In this document: in pieces, positions 52,559-63,559 of the stretch
Numbering within the stretch: position 1 is the stretch's first letter
How the letters are laid out: every line of letters starts with the position of its first letter
From: Lactarius indigo
Taxonomy: Eukaryota > Basidiomycota > Agaricomycetes > Russulales > Russulaceae
Assembly (NCBI GenBank): GCA_025766275.1
Contig: JAFKAC010000098.1
Coordinates: 62,001 to 126,000, forward strand
DNA: 64,000 nt
Direction: 5' to 3'
Notes under the pieces: generated by a model
Told to the model about the DNA's origin: nothing
The model's database searches: none
Seen by the model: only the letters and a program-made list of their open reading frames with translations
Program-made: the position numbers and the translations under genes

Positions 52559-55500
52559 GCTCTTCCATCGTAGCACTGTCGATTGGAAGTATTCGTGCCA
52601 GCAGCGTTGTACACGGCCTTTCCCTACTAGAGACGCTCGGAGCCGAGCATGTACCTGCAGAAACAATTCGGAATAGGAGAGCTCCTTCAATTGTTCTCAG
52701 AGTTACACTAGTAGGAAAGAAATCTGGCAAGGAAATCAGTGCCCGTGCCCTGTTGGACAGTGGTGCGGAGGGCATCATCGTGGATGATGGGTTTGCGCGC
52801 GCAAACAACCTAACAATGAGGACACTAATTAAACCCTTACCGGTTAGAAATGTGGATGGGTCTCCCAACAAGACGGGATCTGTTAGGTATACCACGATCC
52901 AGAAACTACGGATCAGAACTTCCGAGGACAACTACCACGACGAAACCGTGGAACTCTATGCAACCACCCTAGGGGAGCACGATATAATCTTAGGAACAGA
53001 TTGGCTCCAAGCACATAATCCTGAAATCGATTGGCATCAACCAAAAATAGCCTTCACCCGATGCCCAAAAACCTGTACCCTGTCCTCCTCAGCCGTTGTC
53101 ATTTCCTCGAAAACACCACAAACACGACACACGACCATTAACATCCTTGAACTTGACCCTAACCAAGAAACCTGCCTCCCGGTGAACGAAGAAATTGAAC
53201 CCCTGGAACCCACCTTTGTCAACGATGCCTGCGAACCCTGGCTATGGATCCACAGCTTTAGCAAGTATGACCACCTTGCCGTCCGAGCGAAGATAACTAC
53301 AAGCACCAAGATAGCAGCACGCACTGCACCTAAGCCTTCCACCGACCACATTCCAAGCCACTTCCAACGATATACTAAAGTATTCAGCGAAATCGCGTCC
53401 CACCGACTACCCCAACATCAGCCCTGGGATCACGCCATTGATCTCAAACCAGGAGCCACTATGAAGAATTGTGGCATTTATCGACTTACACCAAAGGAAT
53501 CCGATGCCCTCAAGGAGTACATCTCTGAACACCTAAAGAAAGGTTACATTCGACCATCTAAGTCACCCATGGCCTCCCCCTTCTTCTTTGTCGACAAGAA
53601 GGACGGAAAACTCCGACCTGTGCAGGACTACCGCGCCCTCAACGACATAACCATTAAAAATGCAGCCCCCCTTCCCCTTATCCCTGAACTTATCGACAAA
53701 CTCCATGGTGCGCGCTACTTTACCAAGCTAGATATTCGTTGGGGATACAACAATATCCGCATCCGCGAAGGCGATGAACACAAGGCAGCCTTCAAAACAT
53801 CCTTAGGACTCTTCGAGCCAACCGTAATGACTTTTGGCCTCTGCAACGCCCCTGCCACTTTCCAAACGTTCATGAACCAAATCTTCGAGTCCTTGATTGA
53901 CGGAGGACACGTAGTGGTCTACCTCGATGACATCTTGATCTTCACGGAAGATATCTCCTCACTCACAGCGTTGACACACGATGTGCTTCAGCGGCTGGAA
54001 CGCCATGACCTCTACCTGAAACCTGAAAAATGTACATTTGCGCAAACTTCGGTCGAATACCTTGGAATTGTCATTTCTGATGGCCAAGTTTCTATGGACC
54101 CTGCAAAGGTTGCAGGTATTACTCAATGGCCCACTCCGCGCACTGTCAAACAAGTACAAGCCTTTCTAGGCTTTTGCAACTTCTATCGACGCTTCATTAA
54201 AGACTACTCCACGATCGCCCGCCCACTGTTTGACCTAACCAAGAAAGATGTCCCCTTTTCTTGGGGTACTGCGGCGGAAAACGCTTTCCGCACCCTGATT
54301 GACTGCTTCACCAAAGCTCCTGTACTTGCCCTACCTGACCATTCTAAACCCTTCCGCCTCATCACTGATGCGAGTGATTTTGCTACCGGTGCCATCCTGG
54401 AACAACCTGACGCCTTGCAACGTTGGCACCCCGTCGCCTTCCTTTCCAAATCCCTCCTTCCCGCTGAACGTCACTACGAAATCTGCGACAAGGAACTTCT
54501 TGCCATCATCCATGCCTTGCATGCTTTCCGCCACTACTTGGAGGGACGGGATGACGTTACTGAAATCTGGTCTGACCATGGCAACCTTGTCTACTTTACC
54601 ACGAAGCAGAAGCTTTCCCGCCGACAGGCCCGTTGGGCCCTCTTCCTCTCTCGCTTCCAGTTCATCATCATCCACAAACCAGGAACGCAGAACAAATCTG
54701 ATGCACTGTCTCGGCGTCCAGATCATAAAAAGGGGATAGCGGATGAAGATGAAAAGCGAGTGCTCCTGGACACCAAATATTTTTCCATCAACGCAGTGCA
54801 GAGGACTGCAGTAACCATTCACGGTGATACCACCCTCCGACAACGTATCAAAAGCACTCAGACCTATGACAAGGAAGTCAGCATGGCTCTAGAATCCCTC
54901 TTAAAGAACGGCCCTCGATCCCTAGCTAAAGGCCTAGAAGAGTGGAACTTGGAAGACGGTATTATCTTGTTCAAAGGACAAGTCTATGTTCCCAAAGATG
55001 ACAACCTACGAAGAGACATCGTTAAGACATACCACAACCACATCGCCACAGGACATCCAGGACGATGGAAAACCTATGAATTAATATCCCGAGACTTCTG
55101 GTGGCCAGGGATATCAACCTTCGTTAAAACCTACGTTGATGGTTGCGCCACATGTCAAGCCACTAAAATCAAACCACGTACCCAAGTACCCCTACAACCA
55201 AATGCAATACCTGAAGAAATATGGGGAACCATTACAATGGACTTCATCACCGACCTCCCCTCCTCCCACAACTACGACTCGTTGTTCGTAGTCGTTGACC
55301 GACTCAGTAAAGCAGTAGTCATTTCCCCGTGTAACAAAACCATCACAGCAGACGAAACTGCTCGACTTTACCTGGAAAACGTCTGGAGACGTACCGGCCT
55401 ACCCCGACAAGTTATTTCTGACAGAGGCCCTCAATTCGCATCAAAAGTAATGCAAGAAATCTGGAATAAATTAGGAGTCAAATCTACCCTGTCCACGGCT

Positions 55501-56319
55501 TTCCATCCGCAAACAGATGGAGAAACCGAACGTGTAAACCAAGAACTTGAACAGTACCTCCGAGTCTTCTGCAATTTCCAACAAGACAACTGGGTAGACC
55601 TAATTCCGTTCATGGAATTCGCGCACAATGCACGTCAGCATAGTGCAACCCACAAGTCACCATTTGAAGTGTGGTATGGGTACAATCCAGAGTTCATTCC
55701 CCCCATCCACTTCAATAGCAAGATACCTGCAGCCGAAGAGAGACTAGACGCGTTGAACCGAATCCGCTCTGAAGTTACTGCAGCCCTCAAAGTCGCTGCA
55801 GAAGTAATGAGAAATTCCAAGTCAATTCCAACCACTCACAAGTTCAACGAAGGCGATCTAGTCTGGCTAGAAGGGACTAATATCCACACTACCCACCCCA
55901 AAGCCAAACTCGCCCCCCGACGCCATGGTCCCTTTAAAGTCCTATCTTCCTGGGGAGTTAACTGCAAACTCCAACTTCCAAAGACATGGCGAATTCACCC
56001 AGTCTTCCATAATTCCTTGATCTCTCCGTACAAAGAAAACACCACGCATGGCCCTAACTTCACCCGACCACCCCCCGAAATTGTCCAAGGGGAAGACGAA
56101 CACTATGAAGTCGAAAGGGTCCTGCAGTCAAAGGTATCGCCTAACAAGAAAGGCGTACTGTACTTGATCAAATGGAAGGGGTATCCCGACTCCGAAAATT
56201 CCTGGCTTCCTGCCTCCCAAATGACCCACGCCCGAGATCTTGTCCAACGTTTCCACGAGGACAACCCCTCCGCCCCTCAACCAAAGACCATTAGTGCTCG
56301 TGGAATAGCACAGTGCTAA
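52549..56319 (+). CDS. pol: Gypsy D Pol, intact
   Basis: Open without a stop for 1,256 codons (1,188 from the protease DSG). Order: protease ALLDSGAEG at 52745; RT with [30 protein letters not shown] and palm box VVYLDD (about 53920); RNase H (FRLITDASDFATGAIL, about 54350); integrase zinc module (HNHIATGHPG...GCATCQ, about 55030-55160); DDE core (TMDFITDL; ISDRGPQF; DGETERVNQELEQYL); GPFKVL module; chromodomain YEVERVLQSK...YLIKWKGYPDSENSWLP at about 56100-56210; TAA near 56319. It is made as a Gag-Pol fusion. The chromodomain probably directs integration to marked chromatin. Reference for reading the mutations in C. Confidence 0.93.
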   Translation, partial: GFLGSSIVALSIGSIRASSVVHGLSLLETLGAEHVPAETIRNRRAPSIVLRVTLVGKKSGKEISARALLDSGAEGIIVDDGFARANNLTMRTLIKPLPVRNVDGSPNKTGSVRYTTIQKLRIRTSEDNYHDETVELYATTLGEHDIILGTDWLQAHNPEIDWHQPKIAFTRCPKTCTLSSSAVVISSKTPQTRHTTINILELDPNQETCLPVNEEIEPLEPTFVNDACEPWLWIHSFSKYDHLAVRAKITTSTKIAARTAPKPSTDHIPSHFQRYTKVFSEIASHRLPQHQPWDHAIDLKPGATMKNCGIYRLTPKESDALKEYISEHLKKGYIRPSKSPMASPFFFVDKKDGKLRPVQDYRALNDITIKNAAPLPLIPELIDKLHGARYFTKLDIRWGYNNIRIREGDEHKAAFKTSLGLFEPTVMTFGLCNAPATFQTFMNQIFESLIDGGHVVVYLDDILIFTEDISSLTALTHDVLQRLERHDLYLKPEKCTFAQTSVEYLGIVISDGQVSMDPAKVAGITQWPTPRTVKQVQAFLGFCNFYRRFIKDYSTIARPLFDLTKKDVPFSWGTAAENAFRTLIDCFTKAPVLALPDHSKPFRLITDASDFATGAILEQPDALQRWHPVAFLSKSLLPAERHYEICDKELLAIIHALHAFRHYLEGRDDVTEIWSDHGNLVYFTTKQKLSRRQARWALFLSRFQFIIIHKPGTQNKSDALSRRPDHKKGIADEDEKRVLLDTKYFSINAVQRTAVTIHGDTTLRQRIKSTQTYDKEVSMALESLLKNGPRSLAKGLEEWNLEDGIILFKGQVYVPKDDNLRRDIVKTYHNHIATGHPGRWKTYELISRDFWWPGISTFVKTYVDGCATCQATKIKPRTQVPLQPNAIPEEIWGTITMDFITDLPSSHNYDSLFVVVDRLSKAVVISPCNKTITADETARLYLENVWRRTGLPRQVISDRGPQFASKVMQEIWNKLGVKSTLSTAFHPQTDGETERVNQELEQYLRVFCNFQQDNWVDLIPFMEFAHNARQHSATHKSPFEVWYGYNPEFIPPIHFNSKIPAAEERLDALNRIRSEVTAALKVAAEVMRNSKSIPTTHKFNEGDLVWLEGTNIHTTHPKAKLAPRRHGPFKVLSSWGVNCKLQLPKTWRIHPVFHNSLISPYKENTTHGPNFTRPPPEIVQGEDEHYEVERVLQSKVSPNKKGVLYLIKWKGYPDSENSWLPASQMTHARDLVQRFHEDNPSAPQPKTISARGIAQC

Positions 56320-56330
56320 AAAGGGGATAC

Positions 56331-56998
56331 TGTCACGAACCTATAAACCGGTCGTGACTCAAGGGCGCCTAGGACCGGTCCGCGTCGGTCCGGTCTTATG
56401 TAATCACCTTCCTAAAGGGGAATTCCGAATCGGAGTTTGAATTCTGTTCTCAAACGATCACGTGATCGGTCACGTGATCTCAAGCCACGTGTTGTGTACA
56501 CGTGTACTTATCAACAGTTGATTGTTGATCAATCAACGAAGATAATCAACCAAGTCACCACTCCTCGGGAAATCCCGCATTGACTGCGGAATCACGCCAT
56601 CCTGACGCAAGATTGTGTCATCGACTGCGGCACAGTCGTTCTATGTTTAAACCTCTTCTGATTGGACTCTATTGTTAGACGTCTCTAGAATGTTCCTTTG
56701 CGCAGTACTGCGCAGCACCTGTGGATAGGCCCTAAGCCTGCCCTAAAGCTACGCACAGACCACCCCCTGTAGTATATAAGCTGGTGCAATTCTACGGACA
56801 GTCCCTCAGACTGTCCACTTGTGACATCTTCCCTCTTGCCTCTCAGCTCCTTCGAGTGCCCCACCTTGTGTGCGCCACTATCCTCTTTGAGCCAAGTCGC
56901 CTCTTCTTTGCCCCCTTCGACGCCCTCTCCGTCTCTATCTCGCCCGCCGTCGTCTTCCGTCGCACCCCTCGCTGTCGAGTGACAGTGAGTTCTTCACA
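56331..56998 (+). repeat. 3' LTR of gypsy D (668 bp)
   Basis: Preceded by AAAAAGGGGATAC, the polypurine tract. Differs from the 5' LTR at many bases and several indels (for example a GTCACGTTTTTCA stretch absent here). Confidence 0.9.
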
Positions 56999-58042
56999 GG
57001 AGTCATGTGTTGTCTTGGCTACTTCGGCTGCCGCTTCTCGGCATTCTTGGTCCCACCATGGGTTGCCTTTGGGGGAGTGGGGGTTCTTGATTTTCATGTG
57101 GGATAGGCAGGCGGTGGTGATAGCGTTCTGGAGGTCGATGGCTGCATTTTCAACGTCAAGGGGGTTAGCGGAGGTACAAGGAGGAGGGAGGTGTGCAGTG
57201 ATGTCATCGCACCACCGTTTTTCGGCGTCCTCCGACTGGAAGGTGGGAGAAAAGGATTGCTTGGGGGCTTGTTTGTCGCCTCTGTGGGTACCTGATATGT
57301 TCCATGAGAAGGAGATACCCGCATGGTCTGATCCCAGCGAAGCTTCCCAGTCAATTAGTGGTGGTGTGAAAGCGAGGAGTTGAGCGGCATCATTGAGCCA
57401 GACTAGGTCAAGGACGCTTTCGCGTTCCCCTTCCAAGCCTTGTCTGGTGACGACTCCAGGTTGATTGGCTAGGGTGAAGAGGTTAGTTTCGGTCCATTGT
57501 TCTAGTTTGGGAGAGTTGGTTGATCGTGCCCATCCTGGTGGAGACCAGAGGGGCGAATGGAGATTGAAGTCTCCGACTAGAACTGTGGGGACTAAGGGAT
57601 CAATATCAAGGGAGAGTAAGGAGCGGAGTGCTGAAGCGTCAGCTGTGTCGTTGTAGAAGTTAATAAGACGGAAAGAATGGTTATGTATGCGAACGTCAAC
57701 TATCATGAGTGATGGGTGGTGGCATATGTCTAGGCGTGGGATGATGTGAGCTGGGTGAATGCGATACTTCGAAGCTATACGATCGTTTTTGCGAGCGTAT
57801 ATCATGACTTTGGCTCTTTTGTCGTTAGTGAAATACAGGTAAAAGATATGCCAGCGGGGGTTCTTGGCTCCCCCTAGGACATCTATGCCGTCTTTCGATT
57901 TGTCGTTGCGGGCGGTACCGATGGAGCTAAACCATGGTTCTTGGATACATATGATGTCGTGTTGAGAGTTGTCCTGTAAAAGAGCGTGTGTAGCCATGTT
58001 ACGACGGCGCATGTTGACAGAGAGTATGGTTGTGCTATGCAT
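56999..58042 (-). pseudogene. LINE ORF2, endonuclease part only
   Basis: From ATG 58040-58042 (MHSTTILSVNMRRRNMATHA), the frame shows apurinic-type endonuclease motifs: IICIQEPWF, VMIYARKN, MIVDVRIHNHSFRLINFYND, VLVGDFNLHSPLW and a final GSDHAGISFSW. It continues to KGNPWWDQECREAA, then enters the LTR of D at 56998, so RT is lost. It starts 1 nt after the ORF1 stop (TAATATG). Confidence 0.85.
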
Positions 58043-58043
58043 A

Positions 58044-61000
58044 TTAAACGATGTTATGGGGGTTAGCACTGATGTCGTTGAAGGACGAGAGGATTTCTTC
58101 GACCACTTTCCATTGCTCCTGTTGGGAGGGGAGCGCTGTGAAGTATCGGAAGTCAATAGCGTTTACGAGGAATTCAGAAATGGCGGGTGAGATGATGACG
58201 TCCTTCCCAAATAGTAGGAAGAGGACGTCAATGAGTTTCGTCTTGAGCTCTTTCTGCCGAGCGAGTTCCTCAGAAGAGGGCTCAGGGACGAATACTTCGT
58301 CTGCAAAGGCGAAGTGTTGTTCCCTTGGGATGGAGTGGAGGAGGTACATCTGAGCCGTAAGGGGTGTGGGAGTATTCTCGTCCATCCTGTATTGTTCAGC
58401 TATGAGTTCAAGTTCAGTGTCAGCGTCCTTTTCCGGGTGGAGGAGCCGGTAGTGGTCGCGTATGTGAGAAGAGCGGAGGGGGAAGTTAGCTTTAACAGCG
58501 AGTCGAGCCTCAACACTGTCAATGCCAACAAACTTGCCATCTCCCTTACCATTCCACTCAACATCGATTGCATTTAGGATCTCAAGTTCTTCGTCATAAT
58601 CTGCTGGGGGTATAAGGGAGCGGAAAGCTTTCTGGGTGTCTTGGATGGAGGCGAGGTGATGGTCGAAAAGAACTGGGGCTGTTTTCCAGTCTGGGAGACT
58701 GCTTGGTGCTGTCTGGAAGGCGCCACCAACTGTGTGGGCAGCAGGAGGGGCGGAGTTGGAGGTAAGGGGGCGGGCGGGAACTTTGGATGTGATGCGTCCC
58801 TTGTTGGCTACGAAGGACGCCGATCCGGGGACGTTTGTGTTATGTTGAGCGACAACACCGCGATGTTTGCGTTTTTTGGTGACTGGGATGAAGGGGGTAT
58901 TATCTACTTCGTCCACCCTGGCCTGGGGTTCAGCACCTGCAGACGTTGTCGTGCCCGAGGGGCCTGCAACCGGGGGTGAAGAGACCTTCTCCTTTCCCTT
59001 GACAGAGGGGCCGGAGGGGGCGGCGGGGGTGTCGGAAATAGACGCTAAGGCCGGAGGTGAGAAGTGGCGTTTCTCAGGACATTGCATGGAGCGTGCGTTG
59101 TGGTTGGGTGCTTTGCAGTTGAGGCAAGGGAACCGGCAGTAGCACTTCCCAGCCTCTTTGTGCTCGTTGGAGCGTGGGCAGTGGAAAGCGTGTTGATTGG
59201 CAGGGTGAGAGCCACCACATATATGGCAGATGATGGAGTTCCGGGGGACTTGACATGCTGGGGTGTCGGTGGCGTGGCCTATCTTGTGGCATCGGCCGCA
59301 CATGATGAGGGTCAGGTTATCTCCCGTGATAATGAGTTGGACGGGTTCGCTGAACATGAAGAGTCCGTCCCGCTTGACTTGTTTGGCTATAGTCCCATCT
59401 TCATCGACGTAGGCGACCTTAACCGTAGAGTGTGTGACGTTTGGGAGATTATGGGGGCTTGCTTGCCAATGGGGTGGGATGCAGAAGCATGCGTCCTTAA
59501 ATGCCGGATTGCAGCGGAGTTCATCGGTGAGCTGATCTGAGTCATGAATGGCGCCGTCAGCGTCCGTGGTAGGGGTCTTCCGTATTTGTGCGTAGGTCCA
59601 CCCGTCGTTGGGGATAAGTCTGCCCGATCTAAGGGGGTTGACAAGGGCAGCGGAGAATTTGAGGATGCTACGGAAGGAGACGGAGCCCGCAATCCGGTAG
59701 ACGAAGTTGTTAAAGGTTTGATGAAGAGACCAACATCCGTCAAGGAGCACGATGGGAGTAGAGGTGAGGCATTCGATTTCTGAGCGCGCTGTGTTGACTA
59801 TAACAGAGGGGGGAGTGTTACGGATGGTGGCTTCTAGTTGGGAGTCCGATAAACCCTCTCCACGGATAACCGTGACCTCGGTCGTGTTGGATTTAGCCCG
59901 TCGGGCCGCGGCGTCTCCGCCGCTCTTCCCGGCACTGTTGCGCCCAGTTGTGGAGGTGATCTGGCGAGATAGTGAAGAATTGTTGGTTTGTTGGGTAACG
60001 GCCTTCTTAGTAATGACAGATGACCATGATGGGGGCACGAGGGCTGTAGGACCAGGTCTGGTGGAGCGGTTGATGGGAGGTGGGTTGGGTGTGCTCGCAG
60101 CGGGCATGGCGTGCGCAGGGTCATCAGCTCGGGTCTGATGACTCGGAGCCTCATCCATTGCACCGGCCGACGTACTCGCAGTGTTGGCGCTGGGAGGGGC
60201 TGTCACCGCCTCGGAGCGTTTAGCTGCTTTCGGTCCTGCTCTGGGGGTTTTGCCTGTGATGAGGTCTGAGTTGCGCTGATCTTGCGCATAGACCTGAGAC
60301 TCCAAGCGGGTAATTGTGCCCATGACCAGCTTCATCATAGCCATGAGCTCACTTTCCTCCGCAGGCGGGGCAGCGGGTGGAGAAGGTGCTACGAACAGCG
60401 TAGAAGGGGTCGGGTCACCTTGCGGAGGGGGAGGGGGGTTGTCCGTGTCGCGAGAGATCGCGTGCATAGACGCCTTGACCCCTCCATTATCTGTTAGTCG
60501 GTCGTGAAGGACGTCAATAGGATGGTCTTGAATCATATGGTCGACGGTAGCGATGGAGATGCGTTCCGCCGTGTGGAGGGGGTCTGGTTCAGGGGTGGCA
60601 TATGTGGGGAAAAGTTTGGTGGGGATAGTAGGAGTGTCGGGAAGGGGTGGAAGTTCGATAGTGACGTCAGACATTGGTTCTTGTAAGTCGTCTGTTCGGA
60701 CGCGTTTGACACGAACAGGGGTGGGCGTCACGTTGGGGTCTGTGCGAAGAGGGGCAGGGGGCGGTGTGATGGGTGCCTGCCGTTCGACAGAGTGGGCCCT
60801 GGAAGAGGCACGTGAGGTGGCGCGTGATGACGGCAGCCAATCCTCTTCCGCGAGTTCTGGGTTGGAATTGGGTTTGAAGGCATTTGGGGAGTTAGCGACT
60901 AGGTCGTAGCCTAGTTTCTTGGCTTCTACCCGAAGGAGAGTAAGGTTTCTCGAGCTAGCATGACGTACTTTCCATGCTTTGAGGTCTTTGCGGACGCAGT

Positions 61001-62733
61001 CCCGTTTGTTTCTTACATATGCCTCGTGCTCTGCTGTGTATTGGGCCTTTAGTGCTGCAATGTCAGCATCTACCTGTTGTATGGCGATGGTCTTGAGGCG
61101 TTCAAACTCTGTTGCCTTGAAGGATGTCGCTTCCTTTTGGATGCCGGCAAGTACTTCTGCGTGCATACGGGTGAATTCGTTAGTGCGGAGGTCAGCTATT
61201 TCCTTTTCCATTGTGGCTTTCATGTCCTTGAGGAGGTCTTGCTGCATCGCATCAATCTGTACTTGGCAATCCGTGCGGACCAGAGTTTCGATTTGGGAAA
61301 TGTTAAGCTCTTGCTCAGGTGTGACCGATTTAGCTCAGGTCTTCTTCTTGGGGTCCGGTTTGATGAAACATGCGTCAGGGGAGGAGAAGTTGTTGGAGGC
61401 GATCCAGTGTTGCATGACAATCTTGAACTCTTCGTGGTAAATGTCCTGCCAGGTGTCAAGGTCATTGAGAGCTTCGGCGTTGAGTGAGTTGAAGATGGAT
61501 TCTTTGACTCTGTTGCGGATTTGAGCCATCTCTTGCTCATTCTGTGTGATTTCAGAGTGGACTGTCTGATCAAGTTTAGCAGTGCGGTTGGTGATGCGCT
61601 GGAGGGTGTTAGTTTGCTTTTCAACGAGAGAAACGAAGAATTCCTCTGGGGACATGTGAAGGGGGTTAGCGCATTTGGTGTCGTAATATCCTGCCAGTTG
61701 CAGAGACATGGAACGGATTGCGCCTCCTTCAGAGAGCGGCTTAGGGATATCAGGGCTAACGACAAAAGAGTCGATGGACCAGTTGAGGGATTTGTTACCG
61801 TTGGTTGCCCTGTTGGGTGAGCGGAGGTGGCCTCTGATAATGGCCACAAGGGTAGCCATTACAAGGCGGTGCCATGCTTGGGGGGTGAGAATGGAAACAG
61901 CGGTTTCGCCTTCTTTGAAGGCGGTACCGGTGTCAAGGGCTTGGAGGGTGAGCAGAGCGGCGGTTTGGAGATTCTCTTGCCGAAAGGAGAAGTCATTATC
62001 GAACCTAAATTGAAGTGGACCGGTGAGGTAATATTGAGAGAAGCCCATGACTACGTCATTGATCTCTCAGGGAGAATTCTTCCTTGAGGGTTTGATCGTT
62101 TGCTTCAAAGCCCACGATTTGATCCTCGTGGTTGATGTCAAGTGAGCTGGTTAGTTCAGTGCCATACTTAGCGTTGGAGGCTTGGATCGACATTGGGGGT
62201 GGCATAGCCCCCCCAGCGACTGCCTGGGTGATGTTAGTGGTTGCATGTGCGGGCGGGGGGGAGGAGAAGCGGGTGGGTGAATGGGAGTGGGAGGATGCAG
62301 GTTCTTCCGAAATGTGGGACCAAACGGAGGCGTTTGAGAGGCGGCGTGTGTTTGCACGAGGCATTCTGGTTGTGTTTCGGCCCCTGATTATGATTTCTTC
62401 CGGAGCATCTGGAAGATCGGGGGCAGCGTGTTGTCCTGCAGGTGGGGTTGCAGGGTGTGTGCTTTCTTCGGACTCAGGGGAGTTCATCCTCGAGTCTTGG
62501 TCTACAGCGGATGGGGGAGTGGAACTAGGGATTGAGATTGTGTTGAGGGCGGTTCCAGGGTTCCCTTCTGCGGGAGGCATTGTGGTAGGTGGGTCGTTTA
62601 CGCCCACCGGGTTGTAAGGGTCGGGGTTCTGGAGAGGGGGGGTTGAGAAATGGTCAAAGTAGAGGTTACTCTCGTCGAGAGCGTCGGGGGGGGAGTTCAG
62701 GAGGTGGATCCAGGATGGATCATTGCTGGACAA
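58044..62733 (-). pseudogene. LINE ORF1 (nucleic-acid-binding), two lesions
   Basis: Reads as one protein of about 1,560 aa broken by a one-base shift near 62055 (SLRDQ-stop versus EINDVVMGFSQYYL) and a TGA at 61335-61337 (PKKKT*AKSV). It is Pro/Ser-rich at the N-terminus; a helical coiled-coil-like segment follows (MQQDLLKDMKATMEKEIADLR, LKTIAIQQVDADIAALK); then a globular part and three Cys clusters CGRCHKIGHATDTPAC, CHICGGSHPANQHAFHC and CLNCKAPNHNARSMQC near 59300-59080. Typical of Tad-type ORF1. No ATG lies at the very start of the open frame (62733), so its true start is uncertain. Confidence 0.78.
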
Positions 62734-62840
62734 GGGTCACGAGGACACCAGGCATGTTCCTTGTCTGTTTACAGGGGATGTATTGAACGATGAGTAGCTA
62801 TACCAGCACCAGCGCTTAAAGAGATGATGGTGGTACAAGG

Positions 62841-63530
62841 AAGAGAAGGGATGCATAGATGTATCCTTGTGCTATGTTCTCGTCAAGATATGCCTTTAGC
62901 TCCTTGTCTTCTTCTGGAGTCAAGGGGTAGATTTTGCAATTGATCTTGTTAGGCGCATCTGGACGCAGTGTGATGGGATGGTCTTCTCTTTCTAGGGGAA
63001 AACACTGTGCTTCTTCATCTGAGAACACTTTGTTGTGGTGCTGGTATTCTTCTGGGATTGTGGTTTCTTTTACTGGGTCAAAGGTTGTTTTAGTTGCTGC
63101 CGCTTTTGCTTCTTGGTGTCGCTTTCTTCGGAAGCGGTACCCTCCTGTCAGGATGGTGACTGCTTCTCCTTTCAGCTCTTGTTTCTTCCAGTCTATGTCT
63201 GGGTTTTTGTGTTCAAACCAGGGGTATCCAAAGATCATTCTGTCTTCTCCTAAACTGGTTACGAAGAATTGGAAAGGAGTTTCCTCTTCTCCTCTTTTTA
63301 TCCATAATTGGCATGTTTCCATCATGGTGCCATCTTTGTTTAGTGATCCATCTACGTTTCGGACCAATCAGGGTGGTTTTAGAGGAGTAGTTCCTAGCCC
63401 AAGTTTTTGGATCAGATTTCAGTCGATTAGGTTGTCTGTTGCACCGCTGTCTAGCAGCACATTTATGCGAGCTTCTTTGTAGTAAAGGCAAACAAGGACT
63501 TTGATTGTCATAGCACTATCTCAAACACTA
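62841..63530 (-). pseudogene. pol: Gypsy A copy, protease and RT start
   Basis: Protease LLDSGATDNLID then TGA, PP*LVRNVDG (CGA to TGA at a different place from A), LGEDRMIFGYPWF, then INCKIYPLTPEEDKELKAYLDENIAQGYIY. After GYIY the sequence leaves the A consensus, with a small deletion between two TATG words, and ends in TAA. Confidence 0.85.
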
Positions 63531-63559
63531 TCCATTGAATTGGCCTCCCTGTCAGCTCT

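Larger units (their letters stand above)
47206..56998 (+). mobile_element. Ty3/gypsy chromovirus D with a long AUG-free leader
   Basis: LTRs 47206-47884 and 56331-56998 (TGTCACGAAC...TTCTTCACA). The internal part is 8.4 kb: primer site, a ~3 kb leader of Met-free frames, gag, a -1 shift site and intact pol. Flanks do not match (TCTAC left, GGAGT right): the left side is gypsy C and the right side a LINE. The two LTRs differ at many positions, including several indels. This is the best preserved gypsy in the window. Confidence 0.92.
56999..62840 (-). mobile_element. Tad-like LINE, 5' part
   Basis: On the - strand a long ORF1 with zinc knuckles is followed by ORF2 starting with an endonuclease. 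ORF2 is cut before reverse transcriptase by the 3' LTR of gypsy D at 56998. No poly-A end is present. The 5' end joins the family A copy near 62840. Confidence 0.8.
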
